Source: Equivita sp045641605 (GTDB lineage Bacteria; Actinomycetota; Coriobacteriia; Coriobacteriales; Eggerthellaceae). From it: DNA of 38,905 nt. Position 1 is the stretch's first letter. Every line of letters starts with the position of its first letter. Both the position numbers and the translations under genes were made by a program. Below, one piece after another: positions 17,985-27,054 of the stretch. The stretch spans positions 1 to 38,905 of the forward strand of contig JAZUHG010000041.1 in assembly GCA_045641605.1 (NCBI GenBank), given 5' to 3'. The notes beneath the pieces are model-generated. The model saw only the letters and a program-made list of their open reading frames with translations. It was not told the origin of the DNA and did not search any database.

Positions 17985-18320
17985 ATTCATATTTTTGTTA
18001 TATTAGGTGCTCTAACTGGAGTTTTAGGTTTTTTGCCTTTGCTTCTTAGCCTCAGGGCTAGCAAAAGAGTTACATCAACTTCAAACTTAGGTTATGGCGC
18101 CTTACTCATATTGGGTGTATTTTCCTCGTTAATCATTTTAATTGCAGCTGTTTTGCTGTGCTACTTCTTTGCAAGAGAAGAACTTATAGCATTTGTTTTG
18201 TCCGCTGCAATAACGTTAATTTTGTTTGCTTTTGGTTATGGCATCTACACAGTTGTTGGAAGAAACAAAGCAGCCAAGGCAAGAGCAAGCAAAAATGCAA
18301 GTAAAGGTAAGGATAAATAA
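17985..18320 (+). CDS. AtpI-like small membrane protein with probable AUU start
   Basis: A 111-residue protein with three membrane helices (FVILGALTGVLGFLPLLL, YGALLILGVFSSLIILIAAVLLCYF, LIAFVLSAAITLILFAFGYGIYTVV) and a basic tail ending ASKGKDK. Position before atpB suggests an ATP synthase protein I-type factor, which helps assemble the c-ring; sequence identity is too weak to name it firmly. The only start codons are TTG 18033, which would cut off the first helix and lacks a ribosome-binding site, or ATT 17985, which follows AGGAG at ideal spacing. I favour ATT, a rare start. A stop lies in frame just upstream (17973). Its TAA overlaps atpB as TAATG. Confidence 0.6.
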   Translation: MHIFVILGALTGVLGFLPLLLSLRASKRVTSTSNLGYGALLILGVFSSLIILIAAVLLCYFFAREELIAFVLSAAITLILFAFGYGIYTVVGRNKAAKARASKNASKGKDK

Positions 18321-19108
18321 TGGGTCCATTAGAGGAATTACCAGAGCATTTAACCGAACTGCAGAATGATTTAATGAATCCTGCCATAATTTTCGGCAAC
18401 GAAAATTTTGGTCTAACAAATTACATATTCTGAATGCTAATAGTAATGGCAATAGTGGTTGTTACTATTTTGGTAGTCGGCAGAAAGTTGACTCTTATTC
18501 CAAAAAGCAAATTCTTAAATATGGTTGAATATGGCTATGAGTTTGTCCGTAATGACATGGGTAAAAACAGTGTTGGACATGGCTATAAGCGCCACGTTCC
18601 ATTTTTAGCTACATTGTTTTTCTTCATTTTGGTAGCCAACTTCGTTGGCTTAATCCCTGGTGCAAAAGCAGCAACAGGATCAATTAGTATTACCTGGGCC
18701 TTAGCAATAATTTCTTTTGTATATTTTAACTACTGGGGTGTTAAAGCAAAAGGTGGCTTAGGATACCTTAAGAGCATTGCACCTTCGGGCTTGCCAATTG
18801 TGATGGTTCCAATTATTTGGTTCTTCGAGATGCTTTCGTTATGCCTTCGTGCCCTAACATTGGCATTCCGACTTTACGGCAATATGTTTGCAGGCCACAT
18901 GGTCTTGGGTATCTTTGCACTAATGACCAGCGTATTTACAACTTACGCGATACATAATGCTGAATTTCTACTGATGTTGCCATCATTTGCATGGCTACTA
19001 TTCATAATACTAATGTACTGCTTAGAATGCTTAGTTGCATTCTTGCAAGCTTACGTATTTACAACGTTGTCGGCGGTATACATATCACTGGCAACAAGCG
19101 AACACTAA
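18320..19108 (+). CDS. atpB: F-type ATP synthase subunit a
   Basis: The 262-residue membrane subunit forms the proton half-channels next to the c-ring. It has five or six helices and the essential arginine in SLCLRALTLAFRLYGNMFAGH, followed by the conserved NMFAGH. The TGA at 18431-18433 lies at the start of the first helix (NYIF-W-MLIVMAIVVV); with TGA as stop the first 37 residues would be lost. ATG 18320 overlaps the previous stop by one base. A 174-base gap with a long inverted repeat separates it from atpE, unusual in this otherwise closely packed operon. Confidence 0.96.
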
Positions 19109-19126
19109 AGGAAGGAATTGTTGTGT

Positions 19127-19237
19127 GAGAGATTTTTGAAAGTGTTTTTCGAAACCCCTGCAGCGCCTAGTGATTGCAGGCGAACGCACTTTGGTATTCC
19201 GCGAAGCCGTTAAGAAAAATACTTTCAAAAATCTCTC
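19127..19237. repeat. Long inverted repeat (24 bp arms) between atpB and atpE
   Basis: Bases 19127-19150 and 19214-19237 are inverted copies, pairing over 24 positions with a single G-T pair (arm begins GAGAGATTTTTGAAAG). The 63-base interior holds a second hairpin, CCTGCA..TGCAGG (about 19158-19180), and a GC-richer stretch. It could be an RNA element that sets the atpB to atpE ratio, as c-subunits are needed in excess, or a small MITE-like insertion. No target-site duplication is evident and no second copy is seen in this window. The strong ribosome-binding site of atpE lies after it. Confidence 0.85.
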
Positions 19238-19282
19238 CCTTAAAAAAATAAAGAAAGGTTTCTATAAGAGAAGGAGGAAATT

Positions 19283-19495
19283 ATGGAGATCGCTGCAGGT
19301 TTAAAGGTTATTGGTTATGGTCTTGCTGTAATTGGACCTGGTTTAGGTATTGGTCTTGCATGTTATGGTGCATGTATGGCAACTGCTCGTCAACCAGAAC
19401 TACAAGGCAGATTATTTACTAACTTTATTATCGGCGCTGCATTGGTCGAGGCATTGGCCCTTATCGGCTTTGTTTTGGCTCTAATCGCAAGCTAA
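19283..19495 (+). CDS. atpE: F-type ATP synthase subunit c
   Basis: The 70-residue hairpin of two helices forms the rotating ring. The glycine-rich first helix (VIGPGLGIGLACYGAC), the polar loop ARQPE and the ion-binding Glu56 in GAALVEALALIGF are all in place. The Ser/Thr next to the carboxylate that marks sodium-dependent rings is absent (E-A-L), pointing to proton coupling. It has two Cys in the first helix, unusual but not disqualifying. ATG follows GAAGGAGG, the strongest ribosome-binding site in the operon, in keeping with the need for many copies per enzyme. Confidence 0.97.
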   Translation: MEIAAGLKVIGYGLAVIGPGLGIGLACYGACMATARQPELQGRLFTNFIIGAALVEALALIGFVLALIAS

Positions 19496-19522
19496 GAAGA
19501 GGCAATTTTTTAGGAGTAAGTT

Positions 19523-20035
19523 ATGGAAAGTTCAGGCATATCGGTAATTTTACCTAATATGATCGAATTTATTCCTATGCTCATTGCATTCATTATTGTT
19601 GCTATTGTCCTCTGGAAGTTTGGATGGCCAAAGTTTGAAGGTATGCTTGAGACTCGTAAAAATAAGATCGAAGAAGATCTTAAAGAGTCCGAAGCCAAAA
19701 GAGTTGAGGCTGAAAAACTTCTAGAAGAGTATAAAACAAGATTGAAGGATGCTGAAGCTCATGCAGACGAGATCTTGAAAGAGGCAAAAGCACAAGGCGT
19801 GGAGGTTGGCAAGAGTCTTCGTGAGGAAGCCAAAAAACAGGCCGACGCTGCAACAGAAAAAGCTGCTCAAACTATTGAGCAACGCAAAAAGGCAGCAGAG
19901 CATGAGATTAAAATGCAAGCTGTTGAGGTTGCCGTTACTGCAATGAGGAAGTTTTTGAGTAACGATTTATCTGATGATGAGCACAGGAAAATTATTGAGA
20001 AATATGTGAACGACGCGGGGAGTTTAAAGGCTTAA
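19523..20035 (+). CDS. atpF: F-type ATP synthase subunit b
   Basis: The 170-residue peripheral-stalk subunit has one N-terminal helix (FIPMLIAFIIVAIVLWKFGWPKF) and a long charged coiled coil (KIEEDLKESEAKRVEAEKLLEEYKTRL ...). It ties F1 to subunit a and prevents co-rotation. The junction FGWPKFEGMLETRKNKI is typical. ATG 19523 follows TAGGAGTAAGTT. The stop TAA (20033-20035) is one base before the atpH start. It has no in-frame TGA. Confidence 0.96.
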   Translation: MESSGISVILPNMIEFIPMLIAFIIVAIVLWKFGWPKFEGMLETRKNKIEEDLKESEAKRVEAEKLLEEYKTRLKDAEAHADEILKEAKAQGVEVGKSLREEAKKQADAATEKAAQTIEQRKKAAEHEIKMQAVEVAVTAMRKFLSNDLSDDEHRKIIEKYVNDAGSLKA

Positions 20036-20036
20036 T

Positions 20037-20636
20037 ATGTTTGAAGACCGCGCGACAAGAATCAAGAAACAAAATGCTTATGCAAAAAGCATTCTTGCTA
20101 ACGCCATGCGTATTGGCGGAATAGATGAAGCTTTGCGTGTTCGCGATGATTTAGAAAGTGTTTTGTATGCTGCTATGGGAAATGCTGAGTTAAGCGAAGT
20201 TTTCACAACGCAGACCGAAGACAGACATGCTAAATCAAAGGCATTGTTAGACCACAAAAAGATTATCTCTAATGTTTTTGCTGGAGCTAGTGATGCTGTT
20301 ATTGGTACATTGATTGCAATGGCCGAGAACAACGATCTTGATTTATGCGTTGGTATGTATCAAACATACAGTGACATGATGGAAGAACGTTTTAATATTG
20401 TTGTTGTTTCTGTTGTCACTGCTGTTCCTTTAGATGATCACTTGCGTGATTTGATTTCGAAAAAAGCTCAAAAGGAATTTAATAAAGAAATTGTATTACA
20501 TGAACATGTGCAAAAAGACATTATAGGTGGTGTAATTCTTATGGCTAAGGGTCGCATCATTGATTGTAGTTTCTTAACAATGACCGAAAGAGCAAAAAAT
20601 ATACTTACTTCTATCCATAGTTATGGTGAAGAATAA
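20037..20636 (+). CDS. atpH: F-type ATP synthase subunit delta
   Basis: The 199-residue delta subunit caps F1 and binds the b dimer. The N-terminal domain (KQNAYAKSILANAMRIGG) and the C-terminal motif (IVLHEHVQKDIIGGVILMAKGRIIDCSF, related to the usual DPSLIGGVVVRIGDxVIDGSV) fit the family. It lies in the canonical place between atpF and atpA. The start is the ATG immediately after the atpF stop, with no separate strong ribosome-binding site, so translation is likely coupled. It ends TAA and has no in-frame TGA. Confidence 0.93.
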   Translation: MFEDRATRIKKQNAYAKSILANAMRIGGIDEALRVRDDLESVLYAAMGNAELSEVFTTQTEDRHAKSKALLDHKKIISNVFAGASDAVIGTLIAMAENNDLDLCVGMYQTYSDMMEERFNIVVVSVVTAVPLDDHLRDLISKKAQKEFNKEIVLHEHVQKDIIGGVILMAKGRIIDCSFLTMTERAKNILTSIHSYGEE

Positions 20637-20651
20637 AAATTGGAGATTGAT

Positions 20652-22277
20652 ATGGCAAAGGTAAACAAAGATGAATTCAAGAATCTAACAGCAGAGAGCA
20701 TTGCTAAAAACTTGAAGAAAGAAATCGAAGAGATTTCTACCCGCATCATGTCGACCGAACAAGGAACCGTTGTTCAGGTTGGCGATGGTATTGCCAGGGT
20801 TTTTGGTCTTGGTGGTGCCATGATGGGCGAGCTTTTAGAATTTGTTTCTACCGATGGCGATAGCGTTTATGGCTTGGTTCAAAACCTCGAAGACGAAGAG
20901 GTTGGTGCTGTTCTTCTTGCTAACGTAACCAAAATTAAAGAAAACGACCTTGTAAAAACCACTGGTCGTGTTTTGGAAGTTCCTGTTGGCGAAGGAATGC
21001 TTGGTCGTGTTGTTGACCCATTGGGTAACCCTATTGATGGTAAGGGTCCTGTTAAGGTTAATGGTACAAGACCAATTGAATTTAAAGCTCCTGGCGTTAT
21101 TGACAGAAAGCCGGTTCATGAGCCAGTTCAAACTGGTTTATTAGCTGTAGATTCGATGATTCCAATTGGTAGGGGTCAGCGTGAGTTAATCATTGGTGAC
21201 CGCCAAACTGGTAAGAGTGCTATTGCAATTGATACAATCATCAATCAAAAAGACGAAGACATGATTTGTGTCTATGTTGCAATTGGTCAGAAGGCGTCTT
21301 CGGTAGCTCGAATTGCCGACACTTTGGCCAAACATGGCGCATTGGACCACACAATTATTGTTTCTGCCAGTGCTTCGGACAGTGCTCCTTTGCAATACAT
21401 CGCTCCAATGGCGGGCGCTGCAATTGGCGAATACTTTATGTATAATGGTGCCGATGGCAAGCCAGCTAACGCTAAAAACCCAGGTAGACATGTTCTTTGT
21501 GTTTATGATGATTTGTCAAAGCAAGCTGTTGCTTACAGGCAGATGTCATTAACTTTGCGTCGTCCTCCTGGACGCGAGGCATATCCTGGTGATATTTTCT
21601 ATTTGCATAGCCGTTTGTTAGAGCGCGCTGTTAAGCTTTCTGACGAACATGGTGCCGGAAGTCTAACTGCTCTTCCAATTATTGAGACTCAAGCAGGCGA
21701 TGTTTCGGCTTATATTCCAACCAACGTTATTTCTATTACAGATGGGCAGATCTACCTTCAAACAGACTTGTTCTTCCAAGGTCAACGCCCAGCTGTTGAT
21801 GTAGGAATTTCGGTATCGCGCGTTGGTGGTAATGCACAAATTAAAGCGATGAAACAAGTTGCTGGTAACCTTCGTCTTGACCTTGCATCTTACCGTGAGC
21901 TTCAAGCCTTTACACAGTTTGGTTCAGACCTTGACAAAGCAACTCAGCAACAGCTAAACCGTGGTGCACACATGACTCAATTATTAATCCAGGGAAGGTA
22001 CAACCCAATTTCTGTAGACCTTCAAGCTTGCATTATTTATGCAGCTAACAAAGGTCATATTGATGACATTCCTTTGGAAGAGGTTTTGCACTACCGCGAT
22101 GAGCTAATGAAATTCTTATATACAACTGGCAAAAAAGTTTTGGACAAGTTGAAGAAGGAAAAGAAATTCGATGAGAAAACCGAAGCAGAGCTAGATGTTT
22201 TGCTCAACCAGTTTGATAAGAAGTTTAAGAAAGATCTTCCAAAAGCGGAAGATACAAAGGACGAAGACGCAGAGTAA
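20652..22277 (+). CDS. atpA: F-type ATP synthase subunit alpha
   Basis: The 541-residue subunit forms the non-catalytic nucleotide sites of F1. The P-loop GDRQTGKS (182-189), the VVDPLGNPIDGKGP segment and SVSRVGGNAQIKAMK are present. The C-terminus carries a charged extension of about 20 residues (DLPKAEDTKDEDAE). I start at ATG 20652, 8 bases after TGGAGAT, not at the in-frame TTG 20640 that precedes the ribosome-binding site. The stop TAA abuts the atpG ATG. It has no in-frame TGA. Confidence 0.98.
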   Translation: MAKVNKDEFKNLTAESIAKNLKKEIEEISTRIMSTEQGTVVQVGDGIARVFGLGGAMMGELLEFVSTDGDSVYGLVQNLEDEEVGAVLLANVTKIKENDLVKTTGRVLEVPVGEGMLGRVVDPLGNPIDGKGPVKVNGTRPIEFKAPGVIDRKPVHEPVQTGLLAVDSMIPIGRGQRELIIGDRQTGKSAIAIDTIINQKDEDMICVYVAIGQKASSVARIADTLAKHGALDHTIIVSASASDSAPLQYIAPMAGAAIGEYFMYNGADGKPANAKNPGRHVLCVYDDLSKQAVAYRQMSLTLRRPPGREAYPGDIFYLHSRLLERAVKLSDEHGAGSLTALPIIETQAGDVSAYIPTNVISITDGQIYLQTDLFFQGQRPAVDVGISVSRVGGNAQIKAMKQVAGNLRLDLASYRELQAFTQFGSDLDKATQQQLNRGAHMTQLLIQGRYNPISVDLQACIIYAANKGHIDDIPLEEVLHYRDELMKFLYTTGKKVLDKLKKEKKFDEKTEAELDVLLNQFDKKFKKDLPKAEDTKDEDAE

Positions 22278-23189
22278 ATGGCAAACCTTAAAGACATAGA
22301 ACGCAGGATTGGCTCGGTAAAATCTACCAGGCAAATCACAAGCACTATGCAAATGATTGCTTCGGCGAAAGTTGCAAAGGCTGCTTCTCGCATGGAGAAA
22401 TCAAGGCCATATACAGGGGCAATTTGCAAGATGTTAAGTAGTGTTGCTCAAGGTAATGCTGATGTAGAGCATCCACTTTTAAGCGTTCATGAGTCAAACA
22501 AAACAACTTTGGTAATTGTTGTTGTTTCTGATAAAGGTTTGGCTGGCGGCTTTAATTCAAATATTTTGCGTGAGCTTCAACGTATTGTTGGTGCAAACAA
22601 CAAAGAAGGCAAAACCACAAAGATTATTGCTTGCGGTAAAAAGGCTCACAGTTATCTTGAATTTAGAGGAATTAAGCCAGAGAAGGAATTTCTTGGAACT
22701 TCCGACAACCCTCAATTTGAACAAGCCGAAGAAATTGGTAACTTCTGCATTGATGGCTATGGTTCTATGGATATCGACGAAGTTGTTCTTCTATACAACA
22801 AGAGTAAAAACAGCATGGAGCAAGTTGTTGAAAAGCAGCTCATTATGCCATGTAAGACAGAAGATTTGCTCAAGTTTGCAGAAGAAAATGCAAGTGTCGA
22901 AGAAAAGTCCGAAGATGGGATCTCTACCGAGATTTTGTATGAGCCAGACACAATGCAAGTTTTGCAAGGATTAATTCCTACATATATTAGAACAGTTATA
23001 TTTAACGCACTTCTAGATTCAGCTGCGGGCGAACAAGTTGCAAGACGTGTTGCTATGCAAGCTGCTACCGACAACGCCGATGAAATGATGGAAAGTCTAA
23101 CAAGACTTTATAACAGCGTTCGTCAAGGTGCAATTACTACAGAACTTAACGAAATTGTTGGAGGGGCCGAAGCCCTTAACAATGAGTAG
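22278..23189 (+). CDS. atpG: F-type ATP synthase subunit gamma
   Basis: The 303-residue central shaft transmits rotation to the catalytic sites. Both ends match the family: MANLKDIERRIGSVKSTRQITSTMQMIASAK and EQVARRVAMQAATDNADEMMESLTRLYNSVRQGAITTELNEIVGGAEAL. GLAGGFNSN is in the middle domain. It starts directly after the atpA stop and ends in TAG, followed by GTGGAGG for atpD. It has no in-frame TGA. Confidence 0.97.
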   Translation: MANLKDIERRIGSVKSTRQITSTMQMIASAKVAKAASRMEKSRPYTGAICKMLSSVAQGNADVEHPLLSVHESNKTTLVIVVVSDKGLAGGFNSNILRELQRIVGANNKEGKTTKIIACGKKAHSYLEFRGIKPEKEFLGTSDNPQFEQAEEIGNFCIDGYGSMDIDEVVLLYNKSKNSMEQVVEKQLIMPCKTEDLLKFAEENASVEEKSEDGISTEILYEPDTMQVLQGLIPTYIRTVIFNALLDSAAGEQVARRVAMQAATDNADEMMESLTRLYNSVRQGAITTELNEIVGGAEALNNE

Positions 23190-23200
23190 TGGAGGATATT

Positions 23201-24649
23201 ATGGTAAAGAAGAAAGTTGAAAAGAAGGAAACAAAAGGAAACGTTGGCGTTATTGTCCGTATTGTTGGCGCTGTTGTTGATGTTGAATTTGATCCAGACA
23301 AAATGCCTGCTATCTATAATGCTTTGCATGTTGAAGCAGATACTGCAGCGGGGCATATTGATGCTATTTTGGAGGTTCAAACTCACTTGAAGGGCGACAT
23401 GGTACGTTGTGTTTCTATGACTTCGACCGATGGTTTGGTAAGAGGCTTAAAAGTTGTGGATACTGGTGCCCCAATCCAGATGCCTGTAGGGGATGATACC
23501 CTAGGTCGCATTTGGAATGTATTGGGTGAGCCAGTTGATGGAAAGCCTATGCCAAAGATCAAGGAAACTTATCCTATTCACCATGAGCCTCCTTCATATG
23601 AAACCCTAACTACCGAGACAGAAATCTTCGAGACCGGCATTAAGGTTATTGACCTTGTTGAGCCATACGTAAAAGGTGGTAAGACTGGTCTTTTCGGCGG
23701 TGCTGGTGTTGGTAAGACAGTTTGTATTCAAGAGTTAATTAACAACCTTGCTCAAGAGCATGGTGGTACTTCGGTATTTACCGGTATTGGTGAACGCACC
23801 CGTGAGGGTACAGACCTTTTCTTGGAGATGACCGAGAGTGGTGTTATTGATAAAACATGTCTTGTTTATGGTCAGATGAATGAGCCACCGGGAGCTCGTC
23901 TTCGCGTTGGTTTGGCTGGTCTTACTCAAGCTGAGTATTTCCGTGATAAAGGTCAAGATGTATTGTTGTTTATCGATAATATCTTTAGATTTACCCAAGC
24001 AGGTTCTGAGGTAAGTGCTCTTCTTGGTCGTATGCCTTCTGCTGTAGGTTACCAACCAACTTTGGCTACAGAAATGGGTGACATTCAAGAGCGCATTACT
24101 TCAACAGATGTTGGATCCATTACGTCTGTACAAGCTGTATATGTTCCTGCTGACGATTTAACAGACCCTGCACCTGCAACTACATTTACTCACTTGGACG
24201 CAAAGACTGTTTTGTCACGTAGTATTGCAGAGCTTGGTATTTATCCTGCTGTAGACCCATTGGAGAGTTCATCAACTGCTCTTGACCCAGAGATTGTTGG
24301 CGACGAGCACTACCGTGTTGCAACTGGTGTTCAAGAGATTTTGCAATCGTACAAAAACTTGCAAGACATCATCGCAATTTTGGGTATGGATGAACTAAGT
24401 GAAGAGCAAAAGCTAACTGTTAACCGTGCTCGTAAAATTCAAAAGTTCTTAGGTCAGCCTTTCCATGTTGCTGAGGTATTTACTGGTAACCCAGGCAAGT
24501 ATGTAAAGGTCGAAGACACAGTCCGTTCCTTCGGAGAGATTTTGGATGGTAAATGTGACCACATCCCAGAGCAATGCTTCGTTTACAAGGGAGCTATTGA
24601 GGATGTTTATGAGGCCTATGAGCAAATGAAAAAAGAGGAAAAGAAATAA
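23201..24649 (+). CDS. atpD: F-type ATP synthase subunit beta (catalytic)
   Basis: The 482-residue catalytic subunit carries P-loop GGAGVGKT (166-173), GERTREG, the DELSEEQKL segment and ALLGRMPSAVGYQPTLATEMG. It hydrolyses or synthesises ATP at three sites in F1. A short Lys-rich extension (VKKKVEKKETKG) precedes the first strand. ATG 23201 follows GGAGGATATT; an in-frame ATG-like start at 23189 lies before the ribosome-binding site and is rejected. It ends TAA one codon before the atpC ATG. It has no in-frame TGA. Confidence 0.98.
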   Translation: MVKKKVEKKETKGNVGVIVRIVGAVVDVEFDPDKMPAIYNALHVEADTAAGHIDAILEVQTHLKGDMVRCVSMTSTDGLVRGLKVVDTGAPIQMPVGDDTLGRIWNVLGEPVDGKPMPKIKETYPIHHEPPSYETLTTETEIFETGIKVIDLVEPYVKGGKTGLFGGAGVGKTVCIQELINNLAQEHGGTSVFTGIGERTREGTDLFLEMTESGVIDKTCLVYGQMNEPPGARLRVGLAGLTQAEYFRDKGQDVLLFIDNIFRFTQAGSEVSALLGRMPSAVGYQPTLATEMGDIQERITSTDVGSITSVQAVYVPADDLTDPAPATTFTHLDAKTVLSRSIAELGIYPAVDPLESSSTALDPEIVGDEHYRVATGVQEILQSYKNLQDIIAILGMDELSEEQKLTVNRARKIQKFLGQPFHVAEVFTGNPGKYVKVEDTVRSFGEILDGKCDHIPEQCFVYKGAIEDVYEAYEQMKKEEKK

Positions 24650-24913
24650 ATGGCACGTTTGAGCGTAGAAATAGTTACTCCTTCGGATAAAGTTTTTACT
24701 GGAGATGCCTATATGGTAAGCGTCCCTGGAATTAATGGTTCTATGGGATTTTTGCCAGGACATGTTGGTCTTGTTACTCCTTTAGGTAAGGGCAAGGTTA
24801 ACTTGTGCGATGACGAAAACATGTCTAAGGTTTCTAAGACTTTCGAGATCGAAGGGGGATACGCTCAAGTTTTTGAAGATAAGGTTCTAATTTTGGCGGA
24901 GCATGTCGAATAA
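24650..24913 (+). CDS. atpC: F-type ATP synthase subunit epsilon, short form
   Basis: An 87-residue protein that comprises only the beta-sandwich domain (SVEIVTPSDKVFTGDAYMVSVPGINGSMGFLPGHVGLVTPLGKG, FEIEGGYAQVFEDKVLILAEHVE). Full-length epsilon is about 130-140 residues, with two C-terminal helices that inhibit ATP hydrolysis; here these are absent and the reading ends at a TAA, not TGA, so this is a genuine end. Short epsilon forms exist in other bacteria. It follows atpD without a gap, and the NUDIX gene begins inside its last codons. Confidence 0.93.
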   Translation: MARLSVEIVTPSDKVFTGDAYMVSVPGINGSMGFLPGHVGLVTPLGKGKVNLCDDENMSKVSKTFEIEGGYAQVFEDKVLILAEHVE

Positions 24914-25556
24914 GATTTCCACACAAAAGCAGTGGAACGAATGAGCAATTAAACTTCAATCTTTAGCTCAAGCAGGGCTTTATTACACTAAAAATGAATT
25001 TGAACGCGAGCGTTACCGTGAGATTCGCAAGATTGCTTGTGAGATTTTGGCTGCACATTCTTGTGTGGATATAGATGAAGTTCAAGAATATTTCACTTGC
25101 GAAACTGGGTATCAAACTCCAAAGATTGATAGCCGCTCTGTTGTTTTTAAAGATGACAAGTTGTTAATGGTTCAAGAAAGCAATGGGCTTTGGACTGTTC
25201 CTGGTGGATGGATTGATATTGATAAGCGTCTTAGTCAAAATTTGGTTAAGGAAGCAAAAGAAGAAGCCGGGGCAGATGTTGAGCCTAAATTTGTTATTGC
25301 AATTAATGATTGGAAATATCATATTGGTAAGAAGTTTGAGTATTTGCCATTCCAAATTGTAAAGATTTTTGTAATGTGTGAGTTTAAGACGATGGATTTC
25401 AAGCCAAATTCCGAGACATTGCAAGCTGATTTTTTCGATAAGAATAATTTGCCAAAGATTGCCGAAGGCAAAAACAGCAAAGATCAAATTGAACTTTGCT
25501 TTAAAGCTCACGAGGCAGTTAAATCTGGCAAGCATTGGGATACTGTTTTTGATTAG
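24903..25556 (+). CDS. NUDIX hydrolase with N-terminal helical domain
   Basis: The 217-residue protein has the family N-terminal region (QWNEWAIKLQSLAQAGLYYTKNEFERERYREIRKIACEIL) and a NUDIX box GGWIDIDKRLSQNLVKEAKEEAGA, in which the usual REXXEE is KEAKEE and the first glutamate of the box is not obvious. Relatives hydrolyse nucleoside diphosphates such as ADP-ribose; substrate here is unknown. The TGA at 24942-24944 gives NE-W-AI, a position where this family has Trp. ATG 24903 lies inside the atpC end (11-base overlap), so it is translated with the atp operon. As called without recoding it would lose its N-terminal domain. It ends TAG. Confidence 0.9.
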
Positions 25557-25564
25557 GGGATTAT

Positions 25565-27019
25565 ATGTTTTCGTTACTCGCAAGTATTGCATTGTTAATT
25601 GTTGGATATTTTACTTACGGCAGGTTTGTCGAGAAAGTTTTTATGCCAGATGACAGAAAAACTCCAGCATATACCGAAGCCGATGGTGTAGACTTTGTTC
25701 CACTTAAACTTTGGAAGTCTTATCTTATTCAGCTTTTAAATATAGCAGGTACAGGCCCTATCTTCGGAGCATTGATGGGTGCTGTTTTTGGACCTGTAGT
25801 ATTTTTATGAATTGTATTTGGCTGCATTTTGGGTGGAGCCGTTCACGATTACATGACCGGAATGATTTCTGAGAGAAATAAAGGTGCGTCAATCGCGGAG
25901 CTTTCGGGGATTTATCTTGGCCCTGTTATTAAATGGATCATGCGTTTCTTTAGCGTGCTTTTGCTTGTTTTGGTTGGTGCTGTATTTGTAACCAGTCCTG
26001 CTGCGCTTTTGGCAATTTTGACTCCTGATGTTTTGGATGAGACTTTTTGGATTGCAGTTATTGTTATTTATTACTTTTGCGCAACTCTAATTCCTATTGA
26101 TAAACTTATTGGTCATTTGTATCCATTTTTTGGAGCAGTTCTAATTTTGATGACATTGGGAATTTTGGGTGGCTCACTGGTGGAATACAACTTCGCCATT
26201 CCAGAGATCAATTTTGTAAATATGCACCCAGAAGGCCTTCCTGTATTTCCATTTATGTTTATTACTGTTGCTTGCGGCGCTATTTCTGGTTTTCATGCAA
26301 CACAAAGCCCTATGATTTCGAAATGTATACAATGTGAGCATCATGGACGCAAGGTATTTTATGGAGCTATGATTAGCGAAGGCATTATTGCTCTTGCTTG
26401 GGCAGCTGCTGGCGTTGTTTTCTATGAAGGCACTGGTGGCTTGCTAGCTGCATTAAATGAAGCTGGTCAAAGTGCAACTGTATATAACATTTCTGTTGGG
26501 ATGCTTGGCCCTGTTGGTGGAATTTTGGCTATTATTGGTGTTGTAGCTTGCCCCATTACCTCGGGTGACACTGCTTTTAGAAGCGCAAGGTTAATTATTG
26601 CCGAGACTTTTCATGTTCCGCAAAAAAAGGTTGATAAGCGATGCATAATTGCCATTCCTTTATTCTTAGTTGGTTTTGCATTAACGCAATTAAACTTTGA
26701 TGTGCTATGGCGTTATTTTTCATGGAGCAATCAGACCCTTGCAATGCTTGCTTTACTTGTATTTACTGCGTATTTGCTCAAAAAGCACAAGAATAAGTGA
26801 GTGTCTTTAATGACCATTTTGCCTTGTGCGTTTATGGGTGCCGTAACGCTTTCATATATCTTGATGGCGCCTGAAGGTTTCCGTCTTGACGCAATAATTG
26901 CATACCCGGCAGGAATTGCTTTTGCCATTTTGATTTTATTCCTATATTTTGGAAAAATTTTGCGTGTATTTGCAATTTTACGCGGAAAGTTCAAACCAAA
27001 GAAAACCGAAGTAGTTTAG
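25565..27019 (+). CDS. cstA: Carbon starvation protein CstA-type peptide/pyruvate transporter
   Basis: A 484-residue multi-helix membrane protein of the shorter Gram-positive CstA type. Recognisable segments: WKSYLIQLLNIAGTGPIFGALMGAVFGP, CILGGAVHDYMTGMISERNKG, ISGFHATQSPMISKCI, GVVACPITSGDTAFRSARL, FDVLWRYFSWSNQTLA. Members import peptides or pyruvate during starvation. TGA codons at 25808 and 26798 read as Trp; both sit in membrane-edge positions (VFL-W-IVFGC and NK-W-VSLMT). Reading TGA as stop would give three fragments. ATG 25565 begins 8 bases after the NUDIX stop, with the ribosome-binding site AGGGGA. It probably ends the atp transcript; a new promoter follows. Confidence 0.95.
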
Positions 27020-27036
27020 GCATTCTATGCGCTGCC

Positions 27037-27045
27037 TGTTATAAT
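27037..27045 (+). promoter_or_regulatory. Extended -10 promoter of obg
   Basis: TGT-TATAAT ends 9 bases before the obg ATG at 27055. A start 7 bases after the box falls at about 27052, so the message is leaderless or nearly so. AGGTAGG between box and ATG would be mostly outside the transcript. Confidence 0.6.
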
Positions 27046-27054
27046 AGGTAGGCT

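Noticed and set aside
20764..20775. Second GAAC-N4-GTTC LexA-like box
   Set aside because: It is inside the atpA coding sequence with a non-symmetric centre (CGTT) and no promoter; likely chance.
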